Part shown: positions 16,490 through 24,012 of the stretch, one piece after another
Numbering within the stretch: position 1 is the first letter of the stretch
Layout: each line of letters starts with the position of its first letter
Notes under the pieces: model-generated
Told to the model about the DNA's origin: nothing
Seen by the model: the letters and a program-made list of their open reading frames with translations, nothing else
The model's database searches: none
Origin: Limosilactobacillus gorillae
Lineage (GTDB): Bacteria; Bacillota; Bacilli; Lactobacillales; Lactobacillaceae
Length of the DNA stretch: 38,693 nucleotides
Direction of reading: 5' to 3'
Assembly (NCBI RefSeq): GCF_001293735.1
Contig: NZ_BCAH01000034.1
Span: 1 to 38,693 of the forward strand
Translations under genes and position numbers: made by a program

Positions 16490-16990
16490 ATGGTAGAATA
16501 CAAAAATGTAATGATTGGGATTGATGGTTCAAAGCAATCTCAAGCAGCCTTTCAAAAGGGCTTACGTGTCGCAAAGGAAAGTGGAGCCGCCTTGCACCTA
16601 GTTAGTGTTATTAATGGGGAACAGTACCCAAGTGGTGCAACGTTGGGCTACGGGTTTGTCGATCGGGGTCTCTATGATAATGCCACCAAGAAGATGACAG
16701 CCGTTTTAGATCAGATGAAGGAAGAGTCGGAAGCAGCAGGCGTAAAGGATGTTCGCACCGACGTAATCATTGGCAATGCCAAGGTAGAACTGGCTGAAAA
16801 TTATCCAAAGGAAAATCACGTTGATCTGATCGTAATTGGGGCCTCTGGTTTAAACGTCATTGGCCGGATGATCGTTGGTTCAACAGCAGCTTACGTTGTT
16901 CGTCAAGCACCGTGTGATGTAACGGTGGTAAAGACCGACGTCGAAAACAAGTTGATTAATGTAAAGCATGCTTCTTATCCAGAGCTATAA
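16490..16990 (+). CDS. universal stress protein, UspA family
   Basis: 166-residue cytosolic protein with the Usp alpha/beta fold. The start (NVMIGIDGSKQS) and the nucleotide-binding signature G-x2-G-x9-G-S are exact: Gly117, Gly120, Gly130-Ser131. It therefore belongs to the ATP-binding branch. These proteins respond to starvation and stress, but the molecular activity is not known. GGAGGTGAT lies 8 bases before the ATG. It has its own extended -10 promoter and is followed directly by a large structured RNA element that ends in a U-tract. Confidence 0.93.
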   Translation: MVEYKNVMIGIDGSKQSQAAFQKGLRVAKESGAALHLVSVINGEQYPSGATLGYGFVDRGLYDNATKKMTAVLDQMKEESEAAGVKDVRTDVIIGNAKVELAENYPKENHVDLIVIGASGLNVIGRMIVGSTAAYVVRQAPCDVTVVKTDVENKLINVKHASYPEL

Positions 16991-16995
16991 GCGCT

Positions 16996-17097
16996 AAAGA
17001 CCGCAATGAGTCCGAATTTTGGAGAAGTACTCTAGAATCGTTGGGTTTATACCTAACAATCCTAAGGGACTTCGTGGGCGTTGCGGTCTTTTTTTTT
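16996..17097 (+). ncRNA. branched RNA structure ending in an intrinsic terminator, downstream of uspA
   Basis: An 11-bp perfect stem (AAAGACCGCAA 16996-17006 with TTGCGGTCTTT 17081-17091) closes about 100 bases and is followed by nine T's (17089-17097). Inside, GAGTCC (17008-17013) pairs with GGACTT (17067-17072). Two more hairpins follow: GGAG/CTCT (17021-17024, 17030-17033) and GTTGGGT/ACCTAAC (17040-17046, 17051-17057, loop TTAT). A simple terminator does not need this multi-branch interior, so it may be a small RNA processed from, or transcribed after, the usp mRNA. It certainly terminates uspA. Identity unknown. Confidence 0.6.
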
Positions 17098-17118
17098 ACA
17101 AAAATTTAAAGGGGACCT

Positions 17119-17127
17119 GGTATAATT
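17119..17127 (+). promoter_or_regulatory. extended -10 promoter of the L,D-transpeptidase gene
   Basis: TGGTATAAT (TATAAT at 17122-17127), just after the upstream U-tract. No -35 fits. Confidence 0.6.
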
Positions 17128-17165
17128 AATATTGTTAATAAATCACTTGATAAAAGGAGGATGCA

Positions 17166-18554
17166 ATGGAAAAGACCCAGAAGTTAATTTGGAGTGCGGT
17201 GGTAGCTGCGGTACTGATTGGGGGCCTAGGAGGGAGCGGTTACTATCATCATACGCATTTTAACAAGAACGTGACCATCAATGGAGTAAGGGTCGGTGGC
17301 CTGACCAGTCAAGCAGCCTATCAACGGCTGGCCTCCCAAAAGCATAGTAATGACGTGTACCTAAATGGTAAACGGATTTATCAAGGGATTAGTACGGCCT
17401 CTGGTTACACTAATGCCGACAAGATTAAGATCGAAAAAATGCTAAAAAAACAGGCAACCCTACTACCGTCCTCTAAAAAGACCAACTATGCGCTGACCCC
17501 AACAAACCTAGACACCAGCCAGTTGCCGGCAATGAAGGCCGCTATTAAGATAGCAGTTGACAAGCTAAATAAGAATCGGACCCGCGCTGTCGATGCTAAG
17601 GCGGTTTGGAAGAACAATCGGGTTAACGTTACAGCTCCGAAGAAGGGGACGGCTTATGATACATCTAAGATTCAGGCGGAATTAGAGGGCCAGTTGGTAA
17701 ACAGGTCAATTCGGCTAACGGCTAAGGTTAAGGCACCATTGACCAAACACAGCACAAAAGTCCAAAGGGAAGTCACCGCGTTAAAGAAGCTTAGTGATAA
17801 AAAGGTGCTTTACAAAGTAGAGAATAAATCCTATTCCCTAACCAGTGCTGATATCATCACCAAGGCGACCTATCAAAACGGTCAGTACCAGTTTGATACG
17901 GCGGCTCTGGACAAGAAAATTAGCAGGATTAATAAGACCCAATCCACGCTGGGGAAGGCCCTTAAGTTTAAGACCCACGCCGGGAAGACAATTACTACCA
18001 GTACGCAGGGTTCATATGGTTGGCGACTTAGCACTACTAAAGCAGCCAAGACACTGACCAACGCCCTACTCAACGACAAGGCCAGTGTGGAAGCTAAGAA
18101 TGATGTTTACGGGATCGGCTACAATACTCGTGGAGTCGGCTATGGCACAACAGCGAATAACGGCATCGGGAATACCTACGCCGAGGTTTCAATCACCGAC
18201 CAGACAGCCTGGTTCTATAAGAATGGCAAATTAGTATATACTGCGAGCGTCGTAACCGGGAAACACTCAAATGGCGACGATACACCTACCGGGGTCTACT
18301 ACATCATGTATAAGCAACGTAATACGACCTTACGAGGCTATGAAGACAACGGAAAGTCTTACGCTTCCCCAGTGTCATACTGGGCACCATTTACCGAATC
18401 AGGTTGTGGTTTCCACGACGCCTCCTGGCGGACGAACTGGTCGTCAACAGCCTACCTCAACAATGGATCCAAAGGATGTGTTAACATGCACACCTCCGAC
18501 GCCCCAAACGCCTTTAACGATCTCTCAGTTGACGAACCAGTCGTAATTTACTAA
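17166..18554 (+). CDS. membrane-anchored L,D-transpeptidase (YkuD domain)
   Basis: 462 residues. An N-terminal membrane anchor (about 8-25) is followed by two stretches resembling the peptidoglycan-binding PG_binding_4 type (about 40-330) and a C-terminal YkuD catalytic domain (about 340-462). The catalytic centre is visible as CGFHDASWR and SKGCVNM with Cys438. Such enzymes form 3-3 cross-links in peptidoglycan or attach proteins to it, outside the membrane, and are insensitive to most penicillins. ATG 17166 is chosen: AGGAGG is 5 bases upstream, and the ATG at 17161 quickly meets a stop. Single gene. Confidence 0.92.
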   Translation: MEKTQKLIWSAVVAAVLIGGLGGSGYYHHTHFNKNVTINGVRVGGLTSQAAYQRLASQKHSNDVYLNGKRIYQGISTASGYTNADKIKIEKMLKKQATLLPSSKKTNYALTPTNLDTSQLPAMKAAIKIAVDKLNKNRTRAVDAKAVWKNNRVNVTAPKKGTAYDTSKIQAELEGQLVNRSIRLTAKVKAPLTKHSTKVQREVTALKKLSDKKVLYKVENKSYSLTSADIITKATYQNGQYQFDTAALDKKISRINKTQSTLGKALKFKTHAGKTITTSTQGSYGWRLSTTKAAKTLTNALLNDKASVEAKNDVYGIGYNTRGVGYGTTANNGIGNTYAEVSITDQTAWFYKNGKLVYTASVVTGKHSNGDDTPTGVYYIMYKQRNTTLRGYEDNGKSYASPVSYWAPFTESGCGFHDASWRTNWSSTAYLNNGSKGCVNMHTSDAPNAFNDLSVDEPVVIY

Positions 18555-18556
18555 AC

Positions 18557-18595
18557 AAAAACGCTCGGCACTTCACAACTTTGCCGGGCGTTTTC
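18557..18595. terminator. terminator after the L,D-transpeptidase gene
   Basis: AAAACGCTCGGCA pairs with TGCCGGGCGTTTT (one T-G), loop of about 11 bases. Confidence 0.8.
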
Positions 18596-18645
18596 GTCAT
18601 CCTTCCTCTTTTTTACGTATTTGAGGAGTGAAGGAGGATTTTACG

Positions 18646-19785
18646 ATGAACAAACTAGCAGTGATGACAGCCATAGCAACCTGTGCCAACCTACCGCTTA
18701 CCGCCCAGGCAGCCCCGCTTCAAGAAACTGAAAGTACTCAGTGGAAGCAAGAAGAGCAGATCCGCTACTTAGCGGGAGTTAAGCTGGCAGGTCAGGACCT
18801 CTTATCTGGTCAGCATCATGAGCCAACTGACCCGCTGGAATTAGCCGGCTATCGAGATGGGCTTACCCGTGGTCAACGGTGGTTAGCTGAGCACCCAGTC
18901 GAGGAGGGAGAGGAGTCGGTGATGGAGTCATCTGGTCCGTCAAACCAAACGCCCTCAAGTCAGGCAACTTCAAATAGTGAAGCACCCGCTGATGAGAGTG
19001 CGGGCATAGATAGCGGTGGAACGTCCGTTGTTGATCAGCGGGAGGAAACTCAGCCAGCGGTAGCGACGACTATACCAGCCAGTTCGGTTGATGATCACGA
19101 TCGCTATGCAACGTTGCCACAAACCATGAGCCAGCGCCAATTTATTAACAAAATTGCTCCGGCCGCAATTAGGATTGGCCAAAAATATGATCTTTACCCG
19201 TCGGTAATGATTGCCCAGGCGGCCCTAGAATCTAACTGGGGGAATAGCGACCTGGCCCAGTACCACCACAACCTCTTTGGTATTAAGGGCGTTGGGGTGA
19301 TGATGCCGACTAATGAGCACCTGGGCGGTAAGGACGTGACCGTTACAGCTGGTTTTAGAAGTTACGGTGACATCAGCGCAAGTCTGGTTGATTACGCTGA
19401 GGTTTTGGAGCAGAGCCTTTACCGGGGTGTTCACCGTTCTAACACGAGTAATTACCGGCAGGCCACGGCGTCGTTAACGGGAACTTACGCAACTGATCCT
19501 AACTATCAAGTTAAGTTAAACCAGCTAATCGAATCTTACAATCTTGATCAATATGATCACCAATCACCAGGCGATGCTACTGCACCAGCTGAGGCCAAGC
19601 TTTCTACCACCCCGCTGAAGGAGACGAAGGCCACCAGTGGTGAGAGAAGCTCTAACGATAAGAACGCTATGGTTACGCAAGATGCCCCGGCCAAGGCTAG
19701 CGGGGTACCATGGCCGGTACCGATAGCTGGGGGTGCTGGCTCGGTCGGGCTACTTGCCTTCTTACGCCGAATCTTTGGAAAGTAA
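18646..19785 (+). CDS. secreted/membrane-tethered peptidoglycan glucosaminidase (GH73-like)
   Basis: 379 residues. A signal peptide ends near AQAA (residue 23). A charged region and a Ser/Thr/Glu-rich disordered linker follow (about 85-150), then a GH73 glucosaminidase domain (about 160-310) with IAQAALESNWG (catalytic Glu195) and NLFGIKG. A low-complexity stretch comes next, and the last 25 residues form a hydrophobic segment ending LLAFLRRIFGK. That tail looks like a membrane anchor or a sorting signal without a recognisable LPxTG. The enzyme would cut the glycan strand after GlcNAc during wall turnover. The ATG at 18646 has AAGGAGG about 10 bases upstream and begins a standard signal peptide. 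Confidence 0.88.
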   Translation: MNKLAVMTAIATCANLPLTAQAAPLQETESTQWKQEEQIRYLAGVKLAGQDLLSGQHHEPTDPLELAGYRDGLTRGQRWLAEHPVEEGEESVMESSGPSNQTPSSQATSNSEAPADESAGIDSGGTSVVDQREETQPAVATTIPASSVDDHDRYATLPQTMSQRQFINKIAPAAIRIGQKYDLYPSVMIAQAALESNWGNSDLAQYHHNLFGIKGVGVMMPTNEHLGGKDVTVTAGFRSYGDISASLVDYAEVLEQSLYRGVHRSNTSNYRQATASLTGTYATDPNYQVKLNQLIESYNLDQYDHQSPGDATAPAEAKLSTTPLKETKATSGERSSNDKNAMVTQDAPAKASGVPWPVPIAGGAGSVGLLAFLRRIFGK

Positions 19786-19787
19786 CA

Positions 19788-19822
19788 GGGGGATGACGAA
19801 ATCACTGATTTCGTCATCCCCC
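19788..19822. terminator. 15-bp palindrome between convergent genes, probable terminator
   Basis: GGGGGATGACGAAAT pairs perfectly with ATTTCGTCATCCCCC, loop CACTG. It has no U-run on the + strand, but it lies exactly between two convergent genes. Confidence 0.6.
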
Positions 19823-19830
19823 ATAATTAA

Positions 19831-20463
19831 TTAGCGGATCTCTTTGAGGCGGTCGTCAATCATTGCTAGAACGGCGGCCACGTTTCGTTCATCTTCCAGG
19901 TTGTACTTATCTAAGTCGATCTTCATCTTTGGTGAGGCATCGTAATCTTGGTACCATTGCTTGTAAGCGGACCACATCTTGTAGTAGTAGTCCTTTAATT
20001 CGGGATTAGCGTCGATTTGTTCGTAATCACGCCCCCGCTTTTTGATCCGGTAAAGGATCGTATCAAAGTCGGTCTCGGAATAAACCATCAGATCAGGTGC
20101 CTTTTTGGGCAAGCGCTCGAGGTCGTTCATCATGTTATCAAGTAAGGAGAGATAAACATTTAACTCAGTATCAGTGATGTTCCCCTCGGAGTTGTTTTCT
20201 CGGGTGAAGAGGGCGTCTTCATAAATTGAGCGGTCCAAAACGTTATTATCGTCGGTTAGGGCCTGCTTAATCATTGAAAAACGTTTGTTTAAGAAGTAGA
20301 TCTGCAAGAGAAAGCCGTACTGCTTGGGATCTCTGTAATAGAGCGGGAGAACCGGATTTTCCCCCACGGGTTCAAAAAAGGCCTTCGTATTCAAATGTTC
20401 GGCAATTTTGGCGGTGAGAGTGGTCTTGCCAACTCCGATCATTCCTGCTGTAATTATCACCAT
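19831..20463 (-). CDS. deoxynucleoside kinase
   Basis: 210-residue P-loop kinase of the dNK/dGK-dAK family: GMIGVGKTT (7-15), FFEPVGENP, and the DRS signature in VLDRSIYED. An Arg-rich lid (RIKKRGRDYEQ) lies near residue 140. These enzymes phosphorylate deoxyadenosine, deoxyguanosine or deoxycytidine for dNTP salvage, which lactobacilli rely on heavily. Many lactobacilli carry two adjacent genes; only one is present here, and its exact nucleoside cannot be told. AAGGGGAG is about 8 bases before the ATG. Confidence 0.9.
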   Translation of the reverse strand: MVIITAGMIGVGKTTLTAKIAEHLNTKAFFEPVGENPVLPLYYRDPKQYGFLLQIYFLNKRFSMIKQALTDDNNVLDRSIYEDALFTRENNSEGNITDTELNVYLSLLDNMMNDLERLPKKAPDLMVYSETDFDTILYRIKKRGRDYEQIDANPELKDYYYKMWSAYKQWYQDYDASPKMKIDLDKYNLEDERNVAAVLAMIDDRLKEIR

Positions 20464-20522
20464 GATGACTCCCCTTTATAAATTTTTCGTAACGGAATTG
20501 ATTTTACTACAAAAGCCAGGAC

Positions 20523-20551
20523 TTGCCCATCAATAAATAATTAAGGATAAT
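20523..20551 (+). promoter_or_regulatory. promoter with flanking TTGCCCA inverted repeats
   Basis: -35 TTGCCC (20523-20528), 17-base spacer, -10 GATAAT (20546-20551). TTGCCCAT at 20523-20530 is repeated in inverted form as ATGGGCAA at 20559-20566 and again as TTGCCCA at 20572-20578. The second and third copies can form a GGGCAA/TTGCCC hairpin just before the ribosome-binding site. It could be an operator or an mRNA hairpin. Confidence 0.45.
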
Positions 20552-20592
20552 GAAATATATGGGCAAAAGTGTTGCCCAGAAGGGAACAAAAA

Positions 20593-21201
20593 ATGGAAAC
20601 AATGACACAAACAGACATCCGTGCGCAACTAGCAGCAAGTAAACAGATGGGAACCTTAGTGGAAGTTCACGACTTTGATCCGGCTGGTGATACCTTTGAC
20701 GTCGGCTTTGTATTGGCGATGGATGAATTATTTGTGCTCCTCTTGGGGATTGATTGGGACGGCAAAATCAATGGATTAACGGCGATCCGACTGTCATCGA
20801 TCCACCGGGTGCGGAGCCAAACCGATTACCTGACGACCGTTTCGCTTAAGTGTAAGGTGGCCCAGGAAAACGGCTACTTTGACCTGTGGAAACTCCAAGA
20901 CTATCTTCATAGCCATGATTATCAGGGTAAGAATCTTTTACGAACCCTCCTGGAGGATTCCTATCAAAATGATCTACCACTTGTAATCGGAACGAAGAAG
21001 TACAAGGGAAGTGATGATTTCATCGGGGTAATTGCTGATCTGGGGACGATCAAGTTGACCCTGCATTACTTCAATTCCCATGATCTTTCTTCTCTGTGGG
21101 AGTATGAGATTTTATTAGCCCAAATAGATTACTTGCGGGTACGGGGAACCCAGACGGCGACGGCCCGCAAGATTTTGGACCAAGTTTTCCACGAAGAATA
21201 A
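20593..21201 (+). CDS. hypothetical protein with two similar beta-rich halves
   Basis: 202 residues, soluble, no signal peptide. I do not recognise the family. Residues about 20-78 and 131-188 look like two copies of one beta-rich domain: each has a strand block (FDVGFVLAMDELFVLLL; FIGVIADLGTIKLTL), a turn with a D/N-rich segment, and ends in an RVR.(T)QT strand. This is similar to small-barrel (Sm/SH3-like) proteins. Start at ATG 20593 with AGAAGGGA about 8 bases upstream. It stands between the divergent nucleoside kinase and the LacI-type regulator and has its own promoter with inverted repeats. Function unknown. Confidence 0.7.
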   Translation: METMTQTDIRAQLAASKQMGTLVEVHDFDPAGDTFDVGFVLAMDELFVLLLGIDWDGKINGLTAIRLSSIHRVRSQTDYLTTVSLKCKVAQENGYFDLWKLQDYLHSHDYQGKNLLRTLLEDSYQNDLPLVIGTKKYKGSDDFIGVIADLGTIKLTLHYFNSHDLSSLWEYEILLAQIDYLRVRGTQTATARKILDQVFHEE

Positions 21202-21274
21202 GTTAGTGAAATGGTCAGCGGGCCTAAAATCTAGTAAACTGTTTTGTTAAGATTACAAACAAGAAGGAACAGTT

Positions 21275-22288
21275 ATGGCAAATAAGATAACCATCCGCGA
21301 CCTCGCCAAGAAGGCGGGGGTTTCAGTCACCACAGTCTCCCAAATCCTTAATGGGAAGGGGCAACGATTTAGTGAACAAACTCGTCAAAAGGTACTAACG
21401 CTAAAAAAACAGTTAAATTACGTACCGGACTTTAATGCCCGCAATTTGATCATGCGCTCCTCTAAGACAATTGGGGTGCTCTTGCCAAACATCGCCAACC
21501 CCTTTTTTGCGGCCTTCGTTAAGGGGATCCAAAAGGCGACCCGTCAGGCAGGCTTTATGCCCCTAATTTTTTCGGCTGACCACGAAGAAGAGCAGGAACG
21601 CTACTACTTGCAACGCCTGGTTGAACGTTCGGTTGATGGGTTGATTATTGCCTCGGCGTCAGTTACGACCCAGGCAATTGATGAAATTCTAAAGCCCCTC
21701 CAGGTCCCCTACTTACTGTTTGACCAAAACGACACGCCAGATGGCGACCGAGTTGAAGTTGATAATGACCAGGGGGGATACCTGGTTGCTAAGCACCTGG
21801 CTAAGCAGGGCCATCAAAGAATTACCCTTTTATTCCCCAAAAACGTTAAAAACATTGAGCAGCGCCAGATGGGGTTCACCCGGGGACTGAAGGAAGAGGG
21901 GATCGAATTTGACCCGGTCAGTCAGGTTGTTTACGGTACCCTGACCAAACAAGGGGGCTATGAGGCTACTGAAGAAGTTTTAAAGACCAAGCCAACGGCG
22001 GTTTTCGCTGCTAACGATGAGATGGCAATTGGCCTGTACCGTGGCCTTGCAGAACGAGACGTGAAGGTTCCCGAAGAAATTTCGGTGGTTGGCTTTGATG
22101 GTATTGATCTCGACCGTTATGTGACCCCGCAACTGACGACGGTAGCCCAGCCGATCGAAGAGTTGGGTGAACGGGCCAGCGCCCTTTTGTTGGCTCGAAT
22201 CAATAACCCTGAAGCCCCAACCCAGCAAATCAGTCTTCCCGTTGAACTGGTGGTCCGTTCGTCAACGGCCCCGGTTAAGAAAGGATAG
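21275..22288 (+). CDS. LacI-family transcriptional regulator (RbsR-like)
   Basis: 337 residues. The N-terminal LacI helix-turn-helix (ITIRDLAKKAGVSVTTVSQI, residues 5-24) with the hinge around 48-58 is followed by a periplasmic-binding-like sugar domain (60-330), including FAANDEMAIG and VVGFDGIDLDRY. The QILNGKG form of the recognition region and overall pattern resemble RbsR, the ribose-operon repressor, more than CcpA. No sugar genes are adjacent, so its regulon is elsewhere or it is a global regulator. The ATG has AAGGAAC about 7 bases upstream. A CPBP membrane protein gene begins 12 bases after its stop. Confidence 0.88.
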   Translation: MANKITIRDLAKKAGVSVTTVSQILNGKGQRFSEQTRQKVLTLKKQLNYVPDFNARNLIMRSSKTIGVLLPNIANPFFAAFVKGIQKATRQAGFMPLIFSADHEEEQERYYLQRLVERSVDGLIIASASVTTQAIDEILKPLQVPYLLFDQNDTPDGDRVEVDNDQGGYLVAKHLAKQGHQRITLLFPKNVKNIEQRQMGFTRGLKEEGIEFDPVSQVVYGTLTKQGGYEATEEVLKTKPTAVFAANDEMAIGLYRGLAERDVKVPEEISVVGFDGIDLDRYVTPQLTTVAQPIEELGERASALLLARINNPEAPTQQISLPVELVVRSSTAPVKKG

Positions 22289-22300
22289 GAGGAAAAAACT

Positions 22301-22987
22301 ATGCGTAAAAGTAATCGTCCAGCTCTCCCGGTGCGGATCCTCACCATGGCCTTACTGGCCGTTGCAATTCAAATTCCACCGATCTTTGAACTAATCGTAA
22401 AGGGACAGTTAGCTAAAAACTTCTCACTGGCAATGTGGTGTTTAGTGCTTGAGCTAGCCTCCTTTGCTGTTATCATTTGGGTTGCTTCATACCTTTTTAA
22501 AAAATACCGGCGGTGGACCCCTTCCAACCAGAACATGAGAAAACGCCTGGCGTGGCTTTTCGGTGGTTACATTGTGTTGGTGCTTGGGCAGGGGTCATTA
22601 GTATTTTTAAACCAACTCTTGTACCACCAGAACCAGACGACCAATAACCAGGCGCTTGCGTCTTTAATGGGTAACTCTAAACTGATGATGGTGCTGGTGG
22701 CGGGATCGGCAATCTTCTTGTCGCCGGTTGCCGAAGAGTTGATTTTCCGGGGCGTTTTGATGAATCTCTTCTTTAAAAACGACGCCTTTTGGGCCCCTAT
22801 TTTATTATCGGGGCTGGTCTTTACCCTCGAGCACGCCAGCACTACTCCGGTCTCGTACCTGATCTACTTTTACATGGGGGCGGTGTTTGCCTTTGTCTAC
22901 CGTAAAACTGGGAGCATTGGGAACGCAATTGCTCTGCACACGCTCAATAACTTAGTAGCCACGGCTGCTTTACTTTTAAGCTTATAA
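22301..22987 (+). CDS. CPBP-family intramembrane protease (Abi/CAAX-like)
   Basis: 228 residues with about 6-7 membrane helices. The family motifs are in order: EELIFRG (EExxxR), FTLEHA with a conserved histidine, and the C-terminal ALHTLNN (HxxxN). These are metal-dependent membrane peptidases related to Rce1; in lactic acid bacteria some confer immunity to self-made bacteriocins, while many have no known role. No bacteriocin precursor gene is nearby. AGGAGG lies 7 bases before the ATG. It forms a two-gene unit with the LacI-type regulator and ends at a strong terminator. Confidence 0.88.
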   Translation: MRKSNRPALPVRILTMALLAVAIQIPPIFELIVKGQLAKNFSLAMWCLVLELASFAVIIWVASYLFKKYRRWTPSNQNMRKRLAWLFGGYIVLVLGQGSLVFLNQLLYHQNQTTNNQALASLMGNSKLMMVLVAGSAIFLSPVAEELIFRGVLMNLFFKNDAFWAPILLSGLVFTLEHASTTPVSYLIYFYMGAVFAFVYRKTGSIGNAIALHTLNNLVATAALLLSL

Positions 22988-22995
22988 AATGAATG

Positions 22996-23039
22996 ACGGG
23001 CCTAACCGGCTGGATTTACAGCCAGTTAGGCCCGTTTCT
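22996..23039. terminator. terminator after the CPBP gene
   Basis: ACGGGCCTAACCGGCTG pairs with CAGCCAGTTAGGCCCGT (one mismatch) around GATTTA, followed by TTCTT. Confidence 0.85.
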
Positions 23040-23085
23040 TATTGAATTTCAGGGTTTGGCAGTTCTCGTATTTTACAAAATGCGG

Positions 23086-23091
23086 TATGAT
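23086..23091 (+). promoter_or_regulatory. -10 of the folate operon promoter
   Basis: TATGAT preceded by GCGG, 48 bases before folB. No strong -35 at the usual spacing. Confidence 0.45.
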
Positions 23092-23138
23092 AGTAAAGCA
23101 CGAAGAAAACGAACAAAATTGAGAGAAAAGGTGATTTA

Positions 23139-23510
23139 ATGGGGCAAATTCGAATTAACAACATGGTATTTCACACCTATAATGGGGTATTTGCCGAAGA
23201 AAAGCGGATGGGCCAGCGCCTAGAAGTCGATTTAGACATGGCCTATCCGATTGAAACAGCGGTCCAACATGATGAACTAACCGAAACAATTTCCTACGCC
23301 GACGTTTACGACACCACTAAGGACTTCTTGCTGGGCCACCAGTTTAACCTGATTGAAAGTGTTGCTAACGGCCTGTTAAAGACCTTAGAGGAGCAATACC
23401 CGTTACTGGGGACGATTACCGTGCGAATTCGTAAGTATGCCGTTCCGATCGCCGGTGCCTTTGATAACATTGAAATCGAAGTAACTGGAGGGCATTCCGA
23501 TGTGGACTAG
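23139..23510 (+). CDS. folB: dihydroneopterin aldolase
   Basis: 123 residues, normal length. It splits dihydroneopterin to 6-hydroxymethyl-dihydropterin and glycolaldehyde in folate synthesis. Family residues are present: VFAEEKRMGQ near residue 17-26 (catalytic Glu), LIESVA (71-76) with a pterin-binding Glu, and RKYAVPIAGAFD with the catalytic lysine at 99. AAAGGTGAT is 5-6 bases before the ATG. First gene of a six-gene operon whose members overlap end to end, ensuring coupled translation; it overlaps folK by 11 bases. Confidence 0.96.
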   Translation: MGQIRINNMVFHTYNGVFAEEKRMGQRLEVDLDMAYPIETAVQHDELTETISYADVYDTTKDFLLGHQFNLIESVANGLLKTLEEQYPLLGTITVRIRKYAVPIAGAFDNIEIEVTGGHSDVD

Positions 23511-24012
23511 GACCTACCTGAGCATTGGAACCAACATGGGTAACCGGGTAGGTAACCTTAAGCAGGCACTAGGACTTTTAAACCGACGCCCTGAGATTAG
23601 ATTGATGGATGTTTCTTCGCTTTATGAAACCGCCCCGGTTGGCGGGGTGGCTCAGGCAAACTTTTTGAATTTGGCCGTGGCCCTTGAAACCCGCCTGAGC
23701 GCAAAGGAGTTGCTAAACTGGCTCCACGTGATTGAACAAAGCCTTCATCGTCGACGCCTCATCCACTGGGGACCGCGGACCATTGACCTTGACATTGTTA
23801 TGTATGGGCGTTCTTGTTTTAACAATGTGACCCTAAAGGTCCCCCACCCAGAAATGGGGAACCGCCGTTTTGTGTTGGTACCAATGACGGAGGTTGCCGT
23901 AAAAGGAGACCGGGAGAGAATTGAAGAGCTGTTAAAGATTACCCCGGACCGGGAATGGATTAACCAACGATTAGTTAAAAAGGAAGTAGCAGAATGGATC
24001 AAGAAAAAATAG
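23500..24012 (+). CDS. folK: 6-hydroxymethyl-dihydropterin pyrophosphokinase
   Basis: 170 residues. Transfers pyrophosphate from ATP to the pterin alcohol. The HPPK signature is clear: HWGPRTIDLDI (89-99) with the two magnesium-binding aspartates (Asp96, Asp98), preceded by YETAPVG and followed by PHPEMGNRRFVLVP. GGAGGG is 7 bases before its ATG, which lies inside the end of folB. Confidence 0.96.
   Translation: MWTRTYLSIGTNMGNRVGNLKQALGLLNRRPEIRLMDVSSLYETAPVGGVAQANFLNLAVALETRLSAKELLNWLHVIEQSLHRRRLIHWGPRTIDLDIVMYGRSCFNNVTLKVPHPEMGNRRFVLVPMTEVAVKGDRERIEELLKITPDREWINQRLVKKEVAEWIKKK

Noticed and set aside
16996-17097. Naming the structured RNA as the Lacto-usp motif or 6S RNA
   Set aside because: Lacto-usp is, as I recall, upstream of usp operons and 6S RNA is longer with a different shape; I could not test a covariance model.
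21275-22288. Calling the LacI-family gene ccpA
   Set aside because: The HTH and hinge differ from CcpA (QILNGKG and ARNLIMR forms resemble RbsR), and the usual pepQ neighbour is absent.
22301-22987. Bacteriocin immunity locus
   Set aside because: Only a CPBP protein is present; no leader-peptide gene, ABC exporter or histidine kinase is nearby.
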